DNA of 64,000 nucleotides from Piscicola geometra (GCA_943735955.1 OX030962.1:2091110-2155109); one strand, 5' to 3'. Shown: positions 50,801-64,000, counted from the stretch's first letter. Numbers and translations are program-made. The notes: generated by a model not told the origin, from the sequence alone.

Positions 50801-53800
50801 TCCCGAAATATGTTTTCCCGTCCCGACCCGTTCCCGAAACTTTTTTGTTTTTTTATTCATTTTCGCTGCCGTTTTCACTGGTCCCAAACTTGCTAGTTCT
50901 AACATTTCTTACAATTTATTATTTGAAAGTCAGAGAATATTTCTTTTAATAAAATAAAAAAACACGATTTAAATTTCAAATATTTATTGAAATGAAAGTA
51001 TTGAAGTTAGTCATTGTTTTTAAGTAATTCAATCAAGTCTTTATTGCTTTTAACACGGGTTAAACCGTTAAGAGTTTCAGCTTTCAAATGAGAGGATTTT
51101 GGGTCTGAAGTTAAACGACCACATATTGAAAAATTCCGTTCACAGGGAATATAACTTGCAGATATACTAAACAAATTTTGGCTACTTCTTGTTGTATTTT
51201 AAAATTGCTCATTTTACTCCAATAAAATAAAACATCTTTATAATCTTCGATTTTTTTGGGACGTAATTGTGAATATTTGTACAATTCATCCTCTTCTGAA
51301 TTTTTTTCTTCGTTCATTATTATTAATTCTTCAATAATGATAGAAATATGTTTTTTGACAACATTCTTATTCTCCACAACTGCAAATATAAAATCATTCG
51401 TATAATTTGTTAGTATTATAATTTTATTATAATTTTTACGTTATAAAAACAAACATAATAGGTCTAAATAACCATCCTTTGTTTTTTTTCTCAACGGCAC
51501 TGCAGCTTGGTCTGGCTGTACAAAATAGATTAAAGTTTCTCTAATGAAAGTCTTGGTATTTATTTCTTTTCTATCCCAAACTTTTTTCCTCTTATTCTTT
51601 CATACTGGGGATGCAACAGACATGCTGTCATACGAATGAGATCAATGGCATCTTTTCTTTTGTCGAAATGATCAACTGAGCAATCATTTGAAAATTAATC
51701 ATTCAAATTCAAAGTATTAATTTATAAAATTAAAATAATATAACTGACCATTTTGATTTCATCTGAAAAGTTTTTATCATCATCCATTTGTTCTAATCTC
51801 CCTAATCTTTGGACTCATCATAACAACTTCAAATGTAGTGTTGGAGATTTCGACATTGGCAATGGTGGCTTCGTTACACATTTCTATTGCATTTAATACT
51901 TATTTTAAGTACGGAGTATCGATGAAATAAAGATTTCCATACTTAGAAGTTTGCTGAAAAATCATTGTTAAAAAATCCAATCCCAATAACTGTCATTCCC
52001 GTTTTTCCCGTTCCCGATTTAAAAGTTGATTCCCGTTCCCGTCTTTTCCCGTTCCCGATTTGAAAGTTGATTCCCGTTCCCGTTCCCGTCCCGAAAACCT
52101 ATTCCCGGTTCCCGACTTTTCCCGTCCCGAAATTAATTTTCATTCCCGTTCCCGCGGGAGTCCCGCGGGTACCCGGTCAGATCGGGTACCCGGTCCGACC
52201 TCTAGACCACCCATCCTATCAATCACCATCATATCAACCACCCACCCCCTCCGACCCCCCACTATCTCTCACCCATCCACCCCTTTCCATCCCCCACTTT
52301 CTCTCACCCATCCACTCTTCACCCACCAGGCAGAGACTTGCAGTAGATGAGGGATGAATAGGTGTAGACGGGGATCACCTTGACTTGAATCCATTCTGGC
52401 AACGAGATGGAGCCCTGCAAAGACACCTTGTTGTTCTTGTTCCAAAACTGTGAAGTCAGAAAAAAGAAAAATGGTTTTGAAAAGGTTAATAAAAAGCTTA
52501 TTTAAAAAAATGTATGTAAAACTGGTTTTGAATATTTAAGTTTTTTAGATTCAAAAGGGGAGTACTTTGATGATTTTTATGAATAAATATATTTGAGAAA
52601 AAAGTAAAATTAAAACATTTAGCTTAGTATTATAATGAAGATGAATCATATTCTTAGTTACACTTGAAAGAATTAAATTTAATAAAACAAAAACTTTAAA
52701 AAATCAAAATAAATTGAGAATTAGAAACTGCATGCCAAAAAATATAATTTGTAAAAACACGAAAAAACATTGCAGATAAGAAAGTAAAATACATTAGATT
52801 CCAATTTAGAAAAACGTAAAAAACGAATAATTTAAAAACATTGAAAAATCCTAGTAATATGAAACTGTCAAAATAGGCGAGAAAAAAACAAACTAACATA
52901 AATTCCAAAAAAAGACTTTAAAGATGCATTAGATGCACAAATAATTCAAAGAATCTCCCGAAAATTTTGAAAGCTTTTTCGGAAAAATAATTTCTACAAA
53001 TCATTTGAGTAATGATCAAAGAAATCTATCAGAAACCAACCAGAATTAATCAGTAATTCCAAACCCAATTTAAAGAAATTCTAACCCACACTTCTCCCTT
53101 TCAAGCCTGCCTTCAACCCTCACTAAGCCCCCTTCTTCAAAATTCACTTTCCTCCCAACCCTCCACCATGACTAGCCCCAAAACTCCAACTCCACCCCTC
53201 TGAAACTTTACCCCCACCACAAAACCACCCCTCCCTCACAACCCAATCCCCTCCCACCACAAGCCCCCCCCCCATCACAAAAACCCTCTCCCAACTAACC
53301 CTACCCCTCCACAAACCATCACAAAACCCCTCCCCTCGAAAAACCAACCCTACAAACCACCACCACCACCCGGCCCCCTACGACCTCGAGCTCCTTCTTG
53401 AGGGTGGTATTGATGTTCGAGCCGCAGTGGAGGAATTTCTTGTACGCCTGGGTGATGTTGCAAATGGTGGCGAAGTGTTTGGTCGACAGCATGAGACTCT
53501 CGTCGGGTAGTTTGTCGAATTTCAACCAGTAGTTCTCTATAATCTGAGTGGGTAGGTGTGTGGTGGTTGTGGTGTGGTGGTTGTGGTAGTTGTGGTGGTT
53601 GTGGTAGTTGTGGTGGTTGTGGTAGTTGTGGCGTTTTAATGATAGTAGAATAGTTTTGGTGCAGTGGATATGAGTATAACTTGTGACTGCGTAGTTGATA
53701 AAAAAAATAATTTAAAGGCCTTTAAGGTTTACTTCTTTCAGAGATTGGTAATTAATAATTAATTGAGTGATAACAAATGATAACTGTAGTTAATTAATTA

Positions 53801-56800
53801 TTTGTTTTAATTAGATCGTAATTAATCAAGATTGAAAATAGCTGCAAGAACTGCTTAAACTGCTTGCTTTCCAAGAACTTTCGCGACGGTGAATCCATCA
53901 ATGCGATCAATCTTAGAACGAAGCGCCATAACATTTTAAAAATTAAAAACTTTTCGTCACGCGAATGAACATTTTTGGCAGAGTTTTGGCGGGCAAAAAA
54001 AACGGCAGCGTGGCTGTGCTGAGGGGTCTGGATGAAAGGCTTGGAATTGGTGTAGCGGCGAGTTGGAAACGACGTGGGATAGTGTTGTAGAGTGGATAAA
54101 CTATGACAAAGCGCGAACCATTGGAAAAAAGTCCAAAAAAATAAGAGAACAACAACAACAAAATGAAAGCCACCTTGGTTCTGAGCTTCTCATCGACATT
54201 CAAGAACTTGAGGATGCTGATGCCCTTCCGGTTCCTCTGCTGCTCACACGAGGAGGAACAAGGCGACGAAGCGACCACAGTGGTGCTGTCGCTGGACACG
54301 TTGACGGCGTTGTTATCTTCTGCATCGCTGGAACTCTCATCGGCTAGCTTCTCCACCACGAACTTCACGTTCGGCGACGGCTGCTCGCTGCTGGCTAGTT
54401 TTTCTGGCTTGTTGAAGGGATTCTTGGAGGCTTCGTTGAAGAGGGCACAGCTGGTGAGGAGGGTCATGATCGAGTTGTACGGCGAGAACCTCTCTCCCGC
54501 GCCGGGAAGATGTTGTTGTAGTTGCGTGAAGGGGGAGGATGAAGAAACGAACGCAGATGCGGTCGTGGGCGTGGGTGGAGTGGTGACTGAGCGGTTGAGC
54601 GTCATCGAGGCATTCTTCTGCAGACTTTCGAAAAGTTGCAGTGGAGTGAGGAGATTGGGGATGCTTGGAGAGGCGACGGGAGGTGGCGAAGAGAAGGGAG
54701 TGGTGTTGGCGTGGACTCTCGTGTCGATCATGAGCGGGTGATCTTCGGTTTGAGTCTTGCGTGGAGAAGAAAGCGATGGAGTGTAGCGAGACGATGTTGA
54801 TGCCCTGTTGAGCATGTTGTTGAACGATTGTTGTTGTTGTTGTTGTTGGAGTAGTTGTCTGTGCAGTCTCCTCTGAAAGACTTGTTCGCGTTGTTGGTTT
54901 ATTGCTACTCCATCGTTGTTGTTTTGTGGACCCTCGAATGGCCTAGCAGCTTGGTCTGTGTTGTTGTAGTTGGCATTCTTGTTGAAGCTAACATTGTTGT
55001 TGTTGTAGTTGTAGTTGATGGTGTTGTCGGCGCTTTGTGGCCCTGAGAAGTCTCCCATGCTCGCCTCTATAGGCTGTTGTTGTAGTTGTTGTTGTTGTTG
55101 AGAAGGTGGTAGTTGTTGTTGTTGTGGTTGTAGATGCTGTTGCTGGGGTTGGAACCTCAATTCTGGCTGTAGTTGTGGTTGTTGTTGTGGCTGTTGTTGT
55201 GGTTGTTGTTGTGTGTGTTGTTGTGGGTGTTGTTGTGGGTGTCGTTGTGGTTGTTGTTGTGTGTGTTGTTGTGGGTGTTGTTGTTGTGGGTGTTGTTGTG
55301 GATGTTGTTGCATCTCGCTCTCAAGACTTTCGCCGTCCATGGCATTGAAACGCTTGTTGTTGTGAATAGTGTTGTTATGGATAGTGGTGTTGTATGGACT
55401 GTTGCTGTTGTTGTTGTTGTTGTTGGTATGGCTGTTGTTGTTGGGGTTTGTGAAAGCACTGGGCGATGCAGAGAAGGCCGTAAGGTCGAGCTGGGAGTGA
55501 TTTAGTTTCCTACGTTTGGCTGCAAAAGTGATGTTGTTGTCGATGTTGTTGTCGGAAAGAATGTTGTTGTAGAAGTTATCTGTTTTTTGTTGGAGATACA
55601 GAGCACCATTAGCGTTTTTGTTATTATAACGTTGGATGTTGTTGTATGGAAGATTATTGTTGATGTTGTAGATCTGTTCATTCCCCACTACAGCCTTGTT
55701 ATAAAAAAATCTATCGTCCATCGAAAAACCCCTAATGTTCTCGCCAGCTTGTGGTGGCAAGGGGTAGCCTGGATAAGCAACAATGTTGTTGCTGCTAGCA
55801 ACAAGACCAGTTAAACTGTTGCATGTTACATGGCCAGTAACACCAACACCCCTGATTTTGAGGTCGTTGAAGTAGCCCCTGTTGTAGTTGTCATAGGCGG
55901 CTCTGACAGCATGCTGGTAGCTGGAAATGGATGTTGAAGTGTTGAGGAGAGTGTTGGAGCCTTGTTGGTCTTGGTAGTGGCATGAGTTGTTGTTGCTGAA
56001 TAGATCGCTGTTGTTGTTGTTGTTCGGATTGGGAGTATTTGGGTTGTTGGTGGGATTATGGTTTGGGTTGTTATTGATTTTGTTGGAGTTGTTGTCGCTG
56101 GAGTTGTTGTTATTGTTGGGGCTGTAGGTTAGGGGACTTGTTGAATCTTTCCTTCTGTTAATAGCGTTGTTACTTGGGTTATTTAAGATGTTGCTGTTAA
56201 CGAACCTGTTGCTTTGGTTAGTCGCAATCACTGTCTTGTATTCACCAACACTATGAATCATAGAATCAATGCTGTTGTTGTTGTTGTTGTTGATGATGTT
56301 GATACTGCTGTCCACTGCATTGGTTACATATGTGTTGCTGTGTTGTTGTTGTTGTGGGTTGTTGTTGTGATTTCTGGAAGAATTACTCCCAAAATTATTC
56401 AAATTTTCCTGTAACTCTTTACTCTCATAAGCATCATCATCACCACCACCGCCAACCGCAGTATCATCATCAGCACGGCCATAATTAGTTACATTAGAAC
56501 TCTTCTTGCCACTAACTGCAACAGCATCTGTCTTGACAATCTCGACACAGTCAAATATAACGCTCTTAGAATCACCATTTATGTACTCCAGGAGTCTGTC
56601 ATCATCATCAGCACCACCTAATGCGAAAAAGGCCTCATCGCCACTGTAATCATTACTATTTGTGTTCTTGTCGTCGGTTAGATGCTCTGTTTTATGAATG
56701 TTGTTGATGTTGTTGTTGTTGTTGCTGTTACTGTTTTCAATGTTTTTAAAATCCTTTATGCTGCAGAAGGAAGCATTTTTGACTAGTGCCTGCTTCTTGT

Positions 56801-57165
56801 AGGTGTGCTTGGTTGTATGCCTGGTTGTCAGTGTGCGCGTCGTTGCGTGTGTTGTTGTGGCGTCGTTGGTGAGACAACCTTCTAGAGTGTTGCTGTTGCT
56901 GTTGAATGGGGTGTTTATGTTGTTGTTGCTGTTGTTGGTAGTGGTGGTAGTAATAGTGGTGACAGTGGTGGTGGTAGTTTTGATAGTAGTGGCGGGTACG
57001 AATGTAGTGTTGTTGTGCTTGTTGGCGTGGAAGAGTCTCGAGGCGTCTGCCTTCGACTTGGATGGTCTGCCCATCTTGATGGCTGCGGATGAGGAGGAGG
57101 AAGAGGAGGAGGAGGAGGAGGAGGAGGAGGAGGAGGAGGAGGAAGAGGAGGAGGAGGAGGAGGAA

Positions 57166-57197
<32 letters not shown>

Positions 57198-60100
57198 GGA
57201 GGAGGAGGAGGAGGAGGAAGAGGAGGAGGAGGAGGAGGAGGAGGAGGAGGAGGAGGAGGAGGAGGAGGAGGAGGAGGAGGAGGAGGAGGAGGAGGAGGAG
57301 GAGGAGAAGGATGAGGAGGCGGAGGAGGAGGAAGGAAGATGAAAAGGAGGATGAGAAAAAAGAGGAGGAAGGAAAATGAAGAGAAGGAGGAGGAAGAGGA
57401 AGAAGAGAAGAAAGGAGGAAGAGGATGAGAAGGATGATTAGAGCGCACAAGGGATGAATCGATTTATGTTTAGAAAATATTTTATTTAAACCCTTTAAAA
57501 CTAATCTGAAGTTACATTGTACATTTCATTGAGAAGCTCAACTCCTCTAACCACTGTTCACTTCCCGCCTAAACATCCCCACGCAAGCACAACCTCACCC
57601 CCTCTACGATACACCACCACCATCACCACCACGCCCACACGCACCATCTCGCGACATGCCCATTCCGAGGCACTTCTGGTAACGGCAATAGCGGCAGGAA
57701 TTCCTCGTCTGCGGGTTGATGAGGCAGGACTTGAACTGTTTGCAAGAGTAAGACGCGTGTTCCGTCAACCCTCGCCGGAAGAATTTCTGTGTGAGTGGGT
57801 GAATGGGGGGGTTGATGGAAGAGAGGGGTTGATGGGGAGGGGGGGGGGTTGGAAGAGAGGTTGATAGGGAGGTGGGTGAAAAAGAGGTTGATGGGGGGGG
57901 GTTGAAAGAGAGGGGTTGATGGGGGGGGTTGGAAAAGAGGGGTTGATGGGGGGGGGGGGGGGGTTGGAAAAGAGGGGTTGATGGGGGGGGGGGGGGTGGA
58001 AGAGAGGGGTTGATGGGGAAGAGGGTGAGTTAGTGAGGATGCTAGAAAAATGTAGGTAGGTGAAAGATAAAGAAGGAATTAGTGATGAATTTAAAGGGTA
58101 GGTAAAAGGCAGAGAAGAGGTGAAAAAGTAAGGGATTTAAAGACATGTGGGTCAAAAAGAGAAAAAGAGACAATGGGGTGAATGTAGGTGGGTAAGAGAA
58201 GAAGAGATAATGGGGTGACGGTAGGTGCGTAGGAGTAGAAGAGATAATGGGGTGAATGTAGGTTATATAAGAGTGTGGCTTAAAAAGCTTAAAAAAGAAT
58301 TTGATTGATTAATTAATCAATTAATTGATGCATCCATGTATTTGTTCAGCTCTGCAAATAGTCCTTGGGTCATCATAATCATCATCAAAAGCACAATAAC
58401 CTCCCACACATCATCATTATCGCCATCAAACTCACCCCCTCCACCCTCATCATCATCATCATCATCATCACCAGCACGCTACTTTCTGCAGCACACCTCT
58501 GTTGATCATTTCTACAAAACGCCTTCAGAACGCAGCGCTTAATTGCCTCTATCTCGAACAGTGACGAGTTTAGCTGACGAGAAACGAGCATTAGCCATTG
58601 AAATCGGCGAGGTTAACGCTCAAAAAGACACTAATTCCTGGGATTCATTTCACCGCACCAATGCCTTCCTAATGCGTACCGAGGGGTTCGGAAGAGGCCT
58701 AGATAGACGGCCGTCACGCCAACCTACCACGGCATCTTGCCACACGCTGCTTTGAGTGCACTACAATGGCTTCCTGAGGCTTTGCCTCTATCGCCACGCT
58801 CTTCTTTTCACCTCTTTTCTCTGCATCTTCTCATCTACTCTCTCGTGTCTTTCTCCCTTCCACCACTCAAGGGCATTCAGTGAGAAAATGTCGCCTACCA
58901 CTCTCTCTCCTCCACCATCACTCAACACCACCCCACCCGGTGAACCAGCCCCCCCCCCTGACTACTCCCCTCCCCTCCTTTCACACAACCCCTCACTCAC
59001 CCCTTTCCACCCCCCCCCCTACCCACTACCTTGCAGCCCTCACACGTGACGGCTCCGAAGTGGACACCGTTGGCGATGTCATAGCACACGACACACGCCT
59101 GCTGACCCTCCTTCACCTGCACCTCTGCCGGACGCGCTGGTGGGTGGTTGGGGGAAGGGGGGGTGGTGGAGGGTGGTTTAGTGGTTGGGTGGGGGTGGTT
59201 GGGTGGGTGTGGAGTGGGTGGGTGGGTTGGGTAGGTGGGTGGGTTGGGTGGGATGGTGGGGTGGGTGGTTTGGTGGTTGGGGTGGGTGGTTGGGTGGGTG
59301 GGTGGGTGGGTGATTGGGTGGGTTGTTGGGTGGGGGTGGGTGGTTGGGTGGGAGTGGGTGGTCGGTGGAGTGTGGGGTGGGAGGTGTTGGAGTGTGGGGT
59401 GGGTGGTTGGGTGGGAGGGTGCGGTGGGTTGGGTGTGATGGGTGGGTGGGTGTGGTGGGTTGGGTGTGATGGGTGGGTTGGTGTAATGGGGTGGGTGGGT
59501 GTGATGGGGTGGGTGGTTGGGGGTGAGTGGGGGGGGGGGTGGTTAGGTGGGGGTGGATGGGGATGGTTTGGTGGGTGGTTGGGTGGGTGGAGATGGTGGT
59601 GATGATAGTGATAGTGGTGATAGTGGTAGTGATGATAAGTGGTAGAGAAGGGAGAGATAAATGGAAATTGGTGGTGTAGAAATGAGATAGTGCAGTAGAT
59701 CAATGAAAATGCTCACCCCTTTTTTGATTATTCTTAATTTTATTTAATTTCTGGAAGAGCATTTAATAATTTATTCGAAATTACCACGAAAAAGACTTAA
59801 ATCCCCTCACGAAAACCCCTAGCGACGTCTAAAGAACACGAGAACAAATTCAATTTAAGTATTCATACGAACTACTAAGCTTCAAGAACATAAAACCATG
59901 AAGATGATGATGACGACGACGATGATGATGACGATGATGATGACGGTGATGATGATGATAATGATGATGATGATGACTCATCAGAAATAATAAAATTTAT
60001 TGATTTTTCAAAGGATTAAGTTCTTATACTCAAACTCAATCAAATTGTCATGATAAAGCCTTATGAGTTAGGAAGAAAAAGATGAAACGATGATGATGAC

Positions 60101-62467
60101 GATGAGGATGATGATGATGATGATGAGGATGATGATGATGATAAATATGATAACGAAGGTAGCTTGAGCGATGATGATGATGATGACTCTTATCACGACA
60201 TCATGAAATAAAATCCTCATCTAGAGATTTAATTTGACAAGTGAAGTTATTAAACTCCGCCCATCACCCTTCCACAACTCCTCATTTCCTCCCTCTCTCG
60301 ACCTCCCCTTTCTCTCTCTGATTAAACTAATCCAACCTTAAACGACCATTACCGCGCCAACCCCAGATTTCTCCCGATAAAACCCTCCATTATAATCCAC
60401 CCTAAGCCCTCTACTAGCCTCCCTCCCTCCCACTCTACTACCCCACCCCCCTCCTCTTACTCCCGATACACCCTTCAACCCTCCCTCCCTCCCCTCACAC
60501 GCAACACACAACCAACCAACTGCCCACCACGCACCTTTCTTCCACATGCCGATCTGGCTACACTTTTTGTAGCGGCAGAACTTGCATTTAGTTCGGTTCT
60601 GGGGCGTGATGGCGCAATCACCTGTCGCCTTGCACTTGAACGTTTTGCACACAGCGCCGTAGCGAAGGAAAAACATCTGGAGCGAGGAGAAAGAGTGTGA
60701 GTGGTGAAATGGTTGATGAGTGGTGATGGGGTGGTTGATGGGGTGGTTGATGTGTGGTGATGTGTGGTGATGAGGTGGTTGATGAGTGTTGATGAGTGGT
60801 GATGGGGTGGTTGATGAGTGGTGATGAGGTGGTTGATGAGTGTTGATGAGTGGTGATGGGGTGGTTGATGAGTGTTGATGAGTGGTGATGAGGTGGTTGA
60901 TGAGTGTTGATGAGTGGTGATGAGGTGGTTGATGAGTGTTGATGAGTGGTGATGGGGTGGTTGATGAGTGGTGATGGGTGGTTGATGAGTGGTGATGGGG
61001 TGGTTGAGGATGAAATTGATGAAATTTTGATGAGTGCTGGGTGGTTGAGTTGAAGATAATTGGTTAGTTGAATATCCCGATGGTTGCATGGTGGATGGTG
61101 GAGTAGCAGTAATGATCAAATGAGCGTTCATGCTTAGGGTGAATGGGAGTTTGTTGGATAGTGGTTGAAAGTTTAAAATGCAGTAACAGTACCCTACACC
61201 ACCCCTCCTTCCCCCAAACAACAAAGCAACGACAAAGACTTCTGAAACACACATTGTGGCATCAAGTGTTTACTCAACTCATACAACCCTCAAGATTCCG
61301 ATCAAGCTAAACAAATCGATGATGGTGATGACGATGATGATGGCGATGATGATGATGGCGATGATGATGATACAGATGCTTTCATGCACAAACAAAAAAA
61401 TACAAAGTGATTGTTTTATGGGTAGTAGTACTAGTAGTTTTATTATTATAATTAGTAAACTTGTTATAATAATTCTTATTATCTCATCATACAAGGCCCT
61501 TTGATGGGAGGAAGGAAAGGGGGGGGGCTTAGAGCACGTGGTGCATTGATGACGTCACGATGAACAGCCTACAATTAAGGACCATGGGGTAAGAAGCTGT
61601 TGAATGCCTTATTAAAGTGAATGCATGATTGGCATGCGTTTAATTGCTGCATTGTTCATCTAACTACCATGCATGCCATATCATATTTAGGTCCTTTCTT
61701 GTGTTACATTTTTTAAATATGTTTTTATACTATAACCTGCCTGCTAACAGCATAACCATTAACATCATAATCATCGGCATCATCATCATCACCAGCATCA
61801 TCATCATCGACACCAGCATCATCATCATCACCTTGCAAGGGACGCAGACGACAGAGCCGAAGAGAGAACTGACCGAAGAGTCGCCACAAACTTTGCACAC
61901 CATGCCGTCGAGCATCGTAGCATTATTATCATCACCACCCTCGTTGTTGTAGTTGTTGTTGGTGTTGTTGTTGAGGTTATTGATGGTATCCTTAAGTTTG
62001 TTGCTTTTGGTGTCGTCATTTTGGTTTGTTAAGTGGTTGTTGTTGCTGTTGTTCTTGAGCTTGTTGTTGTTGCCTTGGTAGTTGTGACTGCTTGTTTGTT
62101 GTTGTTGTTGTTGTTGTTGTTGTGTAGTTGTTTCCTTTTCCTTGCAAGGGTCATGGAAAGGATTCAGGTCGTTGTAGTTGTTGTATATTTCATCTCCGCC
62201 ATCATCATCATCATCATCATCGTTGTTGCTGTTGTTGTTGCTGTTGTTGTTGCTGTTGCTAAGTTCCTTTTTAAATTTTTTAGTTTTACTTTTTATCCCT
62301 TTCGCATGCCAATCTAGCGCGTCTTGACAGAAATTTTTCGAATCATCATCACCACCACCACATCCACCTCCGCCATTTTCATCATCTTCACTTTTAGTTG
62401 TATTTTCAGTTTTAAAATCCTTCATCAACACTTCTCTTCTTTCATTCAATTCTTTTATTCCTGCCAT
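47887..62467 (-). CDS. Nuclear receptor with two DNA-binding domains (2DBD-NR), 10 exons
   Basis: Exons: 62467-61832, 60676-60535, 59124-59030, 57786-57645, 57082-54174, 53543-53385, 52447-52327, 50237-49992, 48384-48304, 48038-47887. All phases fit; about 1560 aa. The ATG at 62467 has an in-frame TAG just upstream. DBD1 (191-about 255): CKVC-x13-CVPC, then CKATGDCAITPQNRTKC and CRYKKC. DBD2 (270-about 335): CVVC-x13-CEGC, then CKQFKSCLINPQTRNSC and CRYQKCLGMGMSRDAIK. The spacings C2-13-2 and C5-9-2 are exact in both. Exon 5 is a 969-codon N/Q-rich hinge. The LBD (1309 on) contains KSLPGFTQLSQSDQATLIRL (helices 3-4), FDEFLSWR, AADYPGLENP (helix 9) and HVPETRKLGYLHYQM (helix 10/11). No AF-2 helix is seen before the TGA at 47889-47887. 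If GAGTGGG/GTAGTT is instead a donor, one more exon lies to the left. By family, a ligand-responsive or orphan transcription factor in the nucleus. Confidence 0.93.
48390..49905. repeat. 1.5-kb minisatellite GTGGTTGTGGCAGTGAAGG ending on a receptor acceptor
   Basis: Units of 18-24 bp (GGTGGAAGTGGTTGTGGCAG, AGTGATGGTGG variants). In receptor sense it runs into CACTGCCACCAAG, the acceptor of exon 9 (LBD helix 9). Long H-, P/L-, T- and V-rich ORFs in all frames come from the repeat and are not genes. Confidence 0.95.
50245..50460. repeat. GGTTGAGTTGTGGTGT array upstream of receptor acceptor 8
   Basis: 16-bp units, ending a few bases before the CCACACAG acceptor of exon 8 in receptor sense. Confidence 0.85.
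50682..52203 (-). mobile_element. Decayed hAT-superfamily DNA transposon
   Basis: A 1.5-kb element in the receptor intron between exons 7 and 8. Terminal inverted repeats are AGAGGTCGGAC at both ends (CTAGAGGTCGGAC on the left, GTCCGACCTCT on the right), flanked by the 8-bp direct repeat AGACCACC (50674-50681 and 52204-52211), the target-site length of hAT elements. Both ends carry many TTCCCG/GTCCCG subterminal motifs, as in hAT transposase-binding regions. On the minus strand 51007-51170 encodes the hAT C-terminal dimerisation signature (ISASYIPCERNFSICGRL ... TRVKSNKDLIELL), but the preceding part (FYWSKMSNFKIQQEVAKI) is in another frame, and upstream sequence is broken. It is therefore an inactive remnant. 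Confidence 0.85.
57091..57310. repeat. (GAG)n microsatellite at receptor acceptor 5
   Basis: 220 bp of GAG/GAA triplets. In receptor sense it is a CTC polypyrimidine tract ending at CATCCGCAG, the acceptor of the hinge exon. The poly-E, poly-R, poly-L and poly-P ORFs are not genes. Confidence 0.95.
57800..58020. repeat. G-rich GGGGTTGATGGGGGGG array upstream of receptor exon 4
   Basis: About 25-bp units GAAGAGAGGGGTTGATGGGG with G runs up to 15. In receptor sense it is C-rich and precedes CACTCACACAG, the acceptor of exon 4. Confidence 0.9.
59140..59620. repeat. GTGGGTGGTTGGGTGGG array upstream of receptor exon 3
   Basis: About 480 bp of degenerate GTGGGTTGGGTGGG units. In receptor sense it is CCCACC-rich and ends just before GTCCGGCAG, the acceptor of exon 3. 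Confidence 0.9.
60700..61010. repeat. GGTTGATGAGTGGTGATGGG array upstream of receptor exon 2
   Basis: About 13 units of GTGGTTGATGAGTGTTGATG and GTGGTTGATGAGTGGTGATG. In receptor sense it ends about 35 bases before the CGCTCCAG acceptor of exon 2. Confidence 0.9.
61740..61831. repeat. ATGATG microsatellite beginning at the receptor exon 1 donor
   Basis: In receptor sense AAG/GTGATGATGATGATG: the repeat starts inside the 5' splice site itself. Confidence 0.85.

Positions 62468-64000
<1,533 letters not shown>

Noticed and set aside
56746..57450. Poly-E, poly-R, poly-P and poly-L ORFs
   Set aside because: (GAG)n microsatellite before the receptor hinge exon acceptor.

Overview
This window is nuclear DNA of an invertebrate animal. 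The genes are split by short phase-consistent GT-AG introns, and the intronic and intergenic sequence is very rich in tandem repeats. A lophotrochozoan protostome (annelid or mollusc type; a leech-like annelid would fit) is my inference. It rests on a nuclear receptor with two DNA-binding domains, a class not found in vertebrates, and on overall gene style. No species marker is visible. All gene models below were built by hand from the bases: exons were found by family similarity, then required to have splice sites and matching reading-frame phase.

Layout from left to right. (1) 366-6044, minus: the 5' two thirds of a CMIP (C-Maf-inducing protein) orthologue, running off the left edge. (2) 6971-25351, minus: a complete 24-exon M1 zinc aminopeptidase (about 960 aa, type II membrane protein). 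Its 6.1 kb intron 15 contains a complete eight-exon gene on the opposite strand (9950-15750) for a small secreted/type I membrane protein with a cysteine-rich, WSC-like ectodomain. (3) 26859-30245, minus: an eight-exon gene for an unrecognised 836-aa Q/N/T-rich protein. (4) 30751-33630, minus: an intronless 959-aa C2H2-type zinc-finger protein with acidic tracts and SUMO-interacting-like motifs. (5) 34234-34950, plus: PHOSPHO2-type HAD phosphatase. (6) 35457-42375, plus: RPAP1 (RNA polymerase II-associated protein 1), 14 exons, about 1370 aa. (7) 42549-44349, plus: syntaxin-18, 5 exons, 353 aa. (8) 47887-62467, minus: a two-DBD nuclear receptor, 10 exons, about 1560 aa, with a 969-codon N/Q-rich hinge exon and a ligand-binding domain.

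The genes form no pathway. The plus-strand trio PHOSPHO2, RPAP1 and STX18 lies head to tail, with only 173 bp between RPAP1 and STX18. The zinc-finger gene and PHOSPHO2 are divergent across about 600 bp.

The most striking structural theme is that tandem arrays sit directly against splice sites. In at least three places the array unit looks like a copy of the exon/5'-splice-site junction itself: the 4.1 kb array in aminopeptidase intron 3, the 1.9 kb array in intron 1 of the nested gene, and the array after the last recognised receptor exon. Many other arrays end on the acceptor CAG. Two mobile elements are recognisable: a decayed hAT transposon with 8-bp target duplications in a receptor intron, and a long foldback element in an intron of the nested gene.
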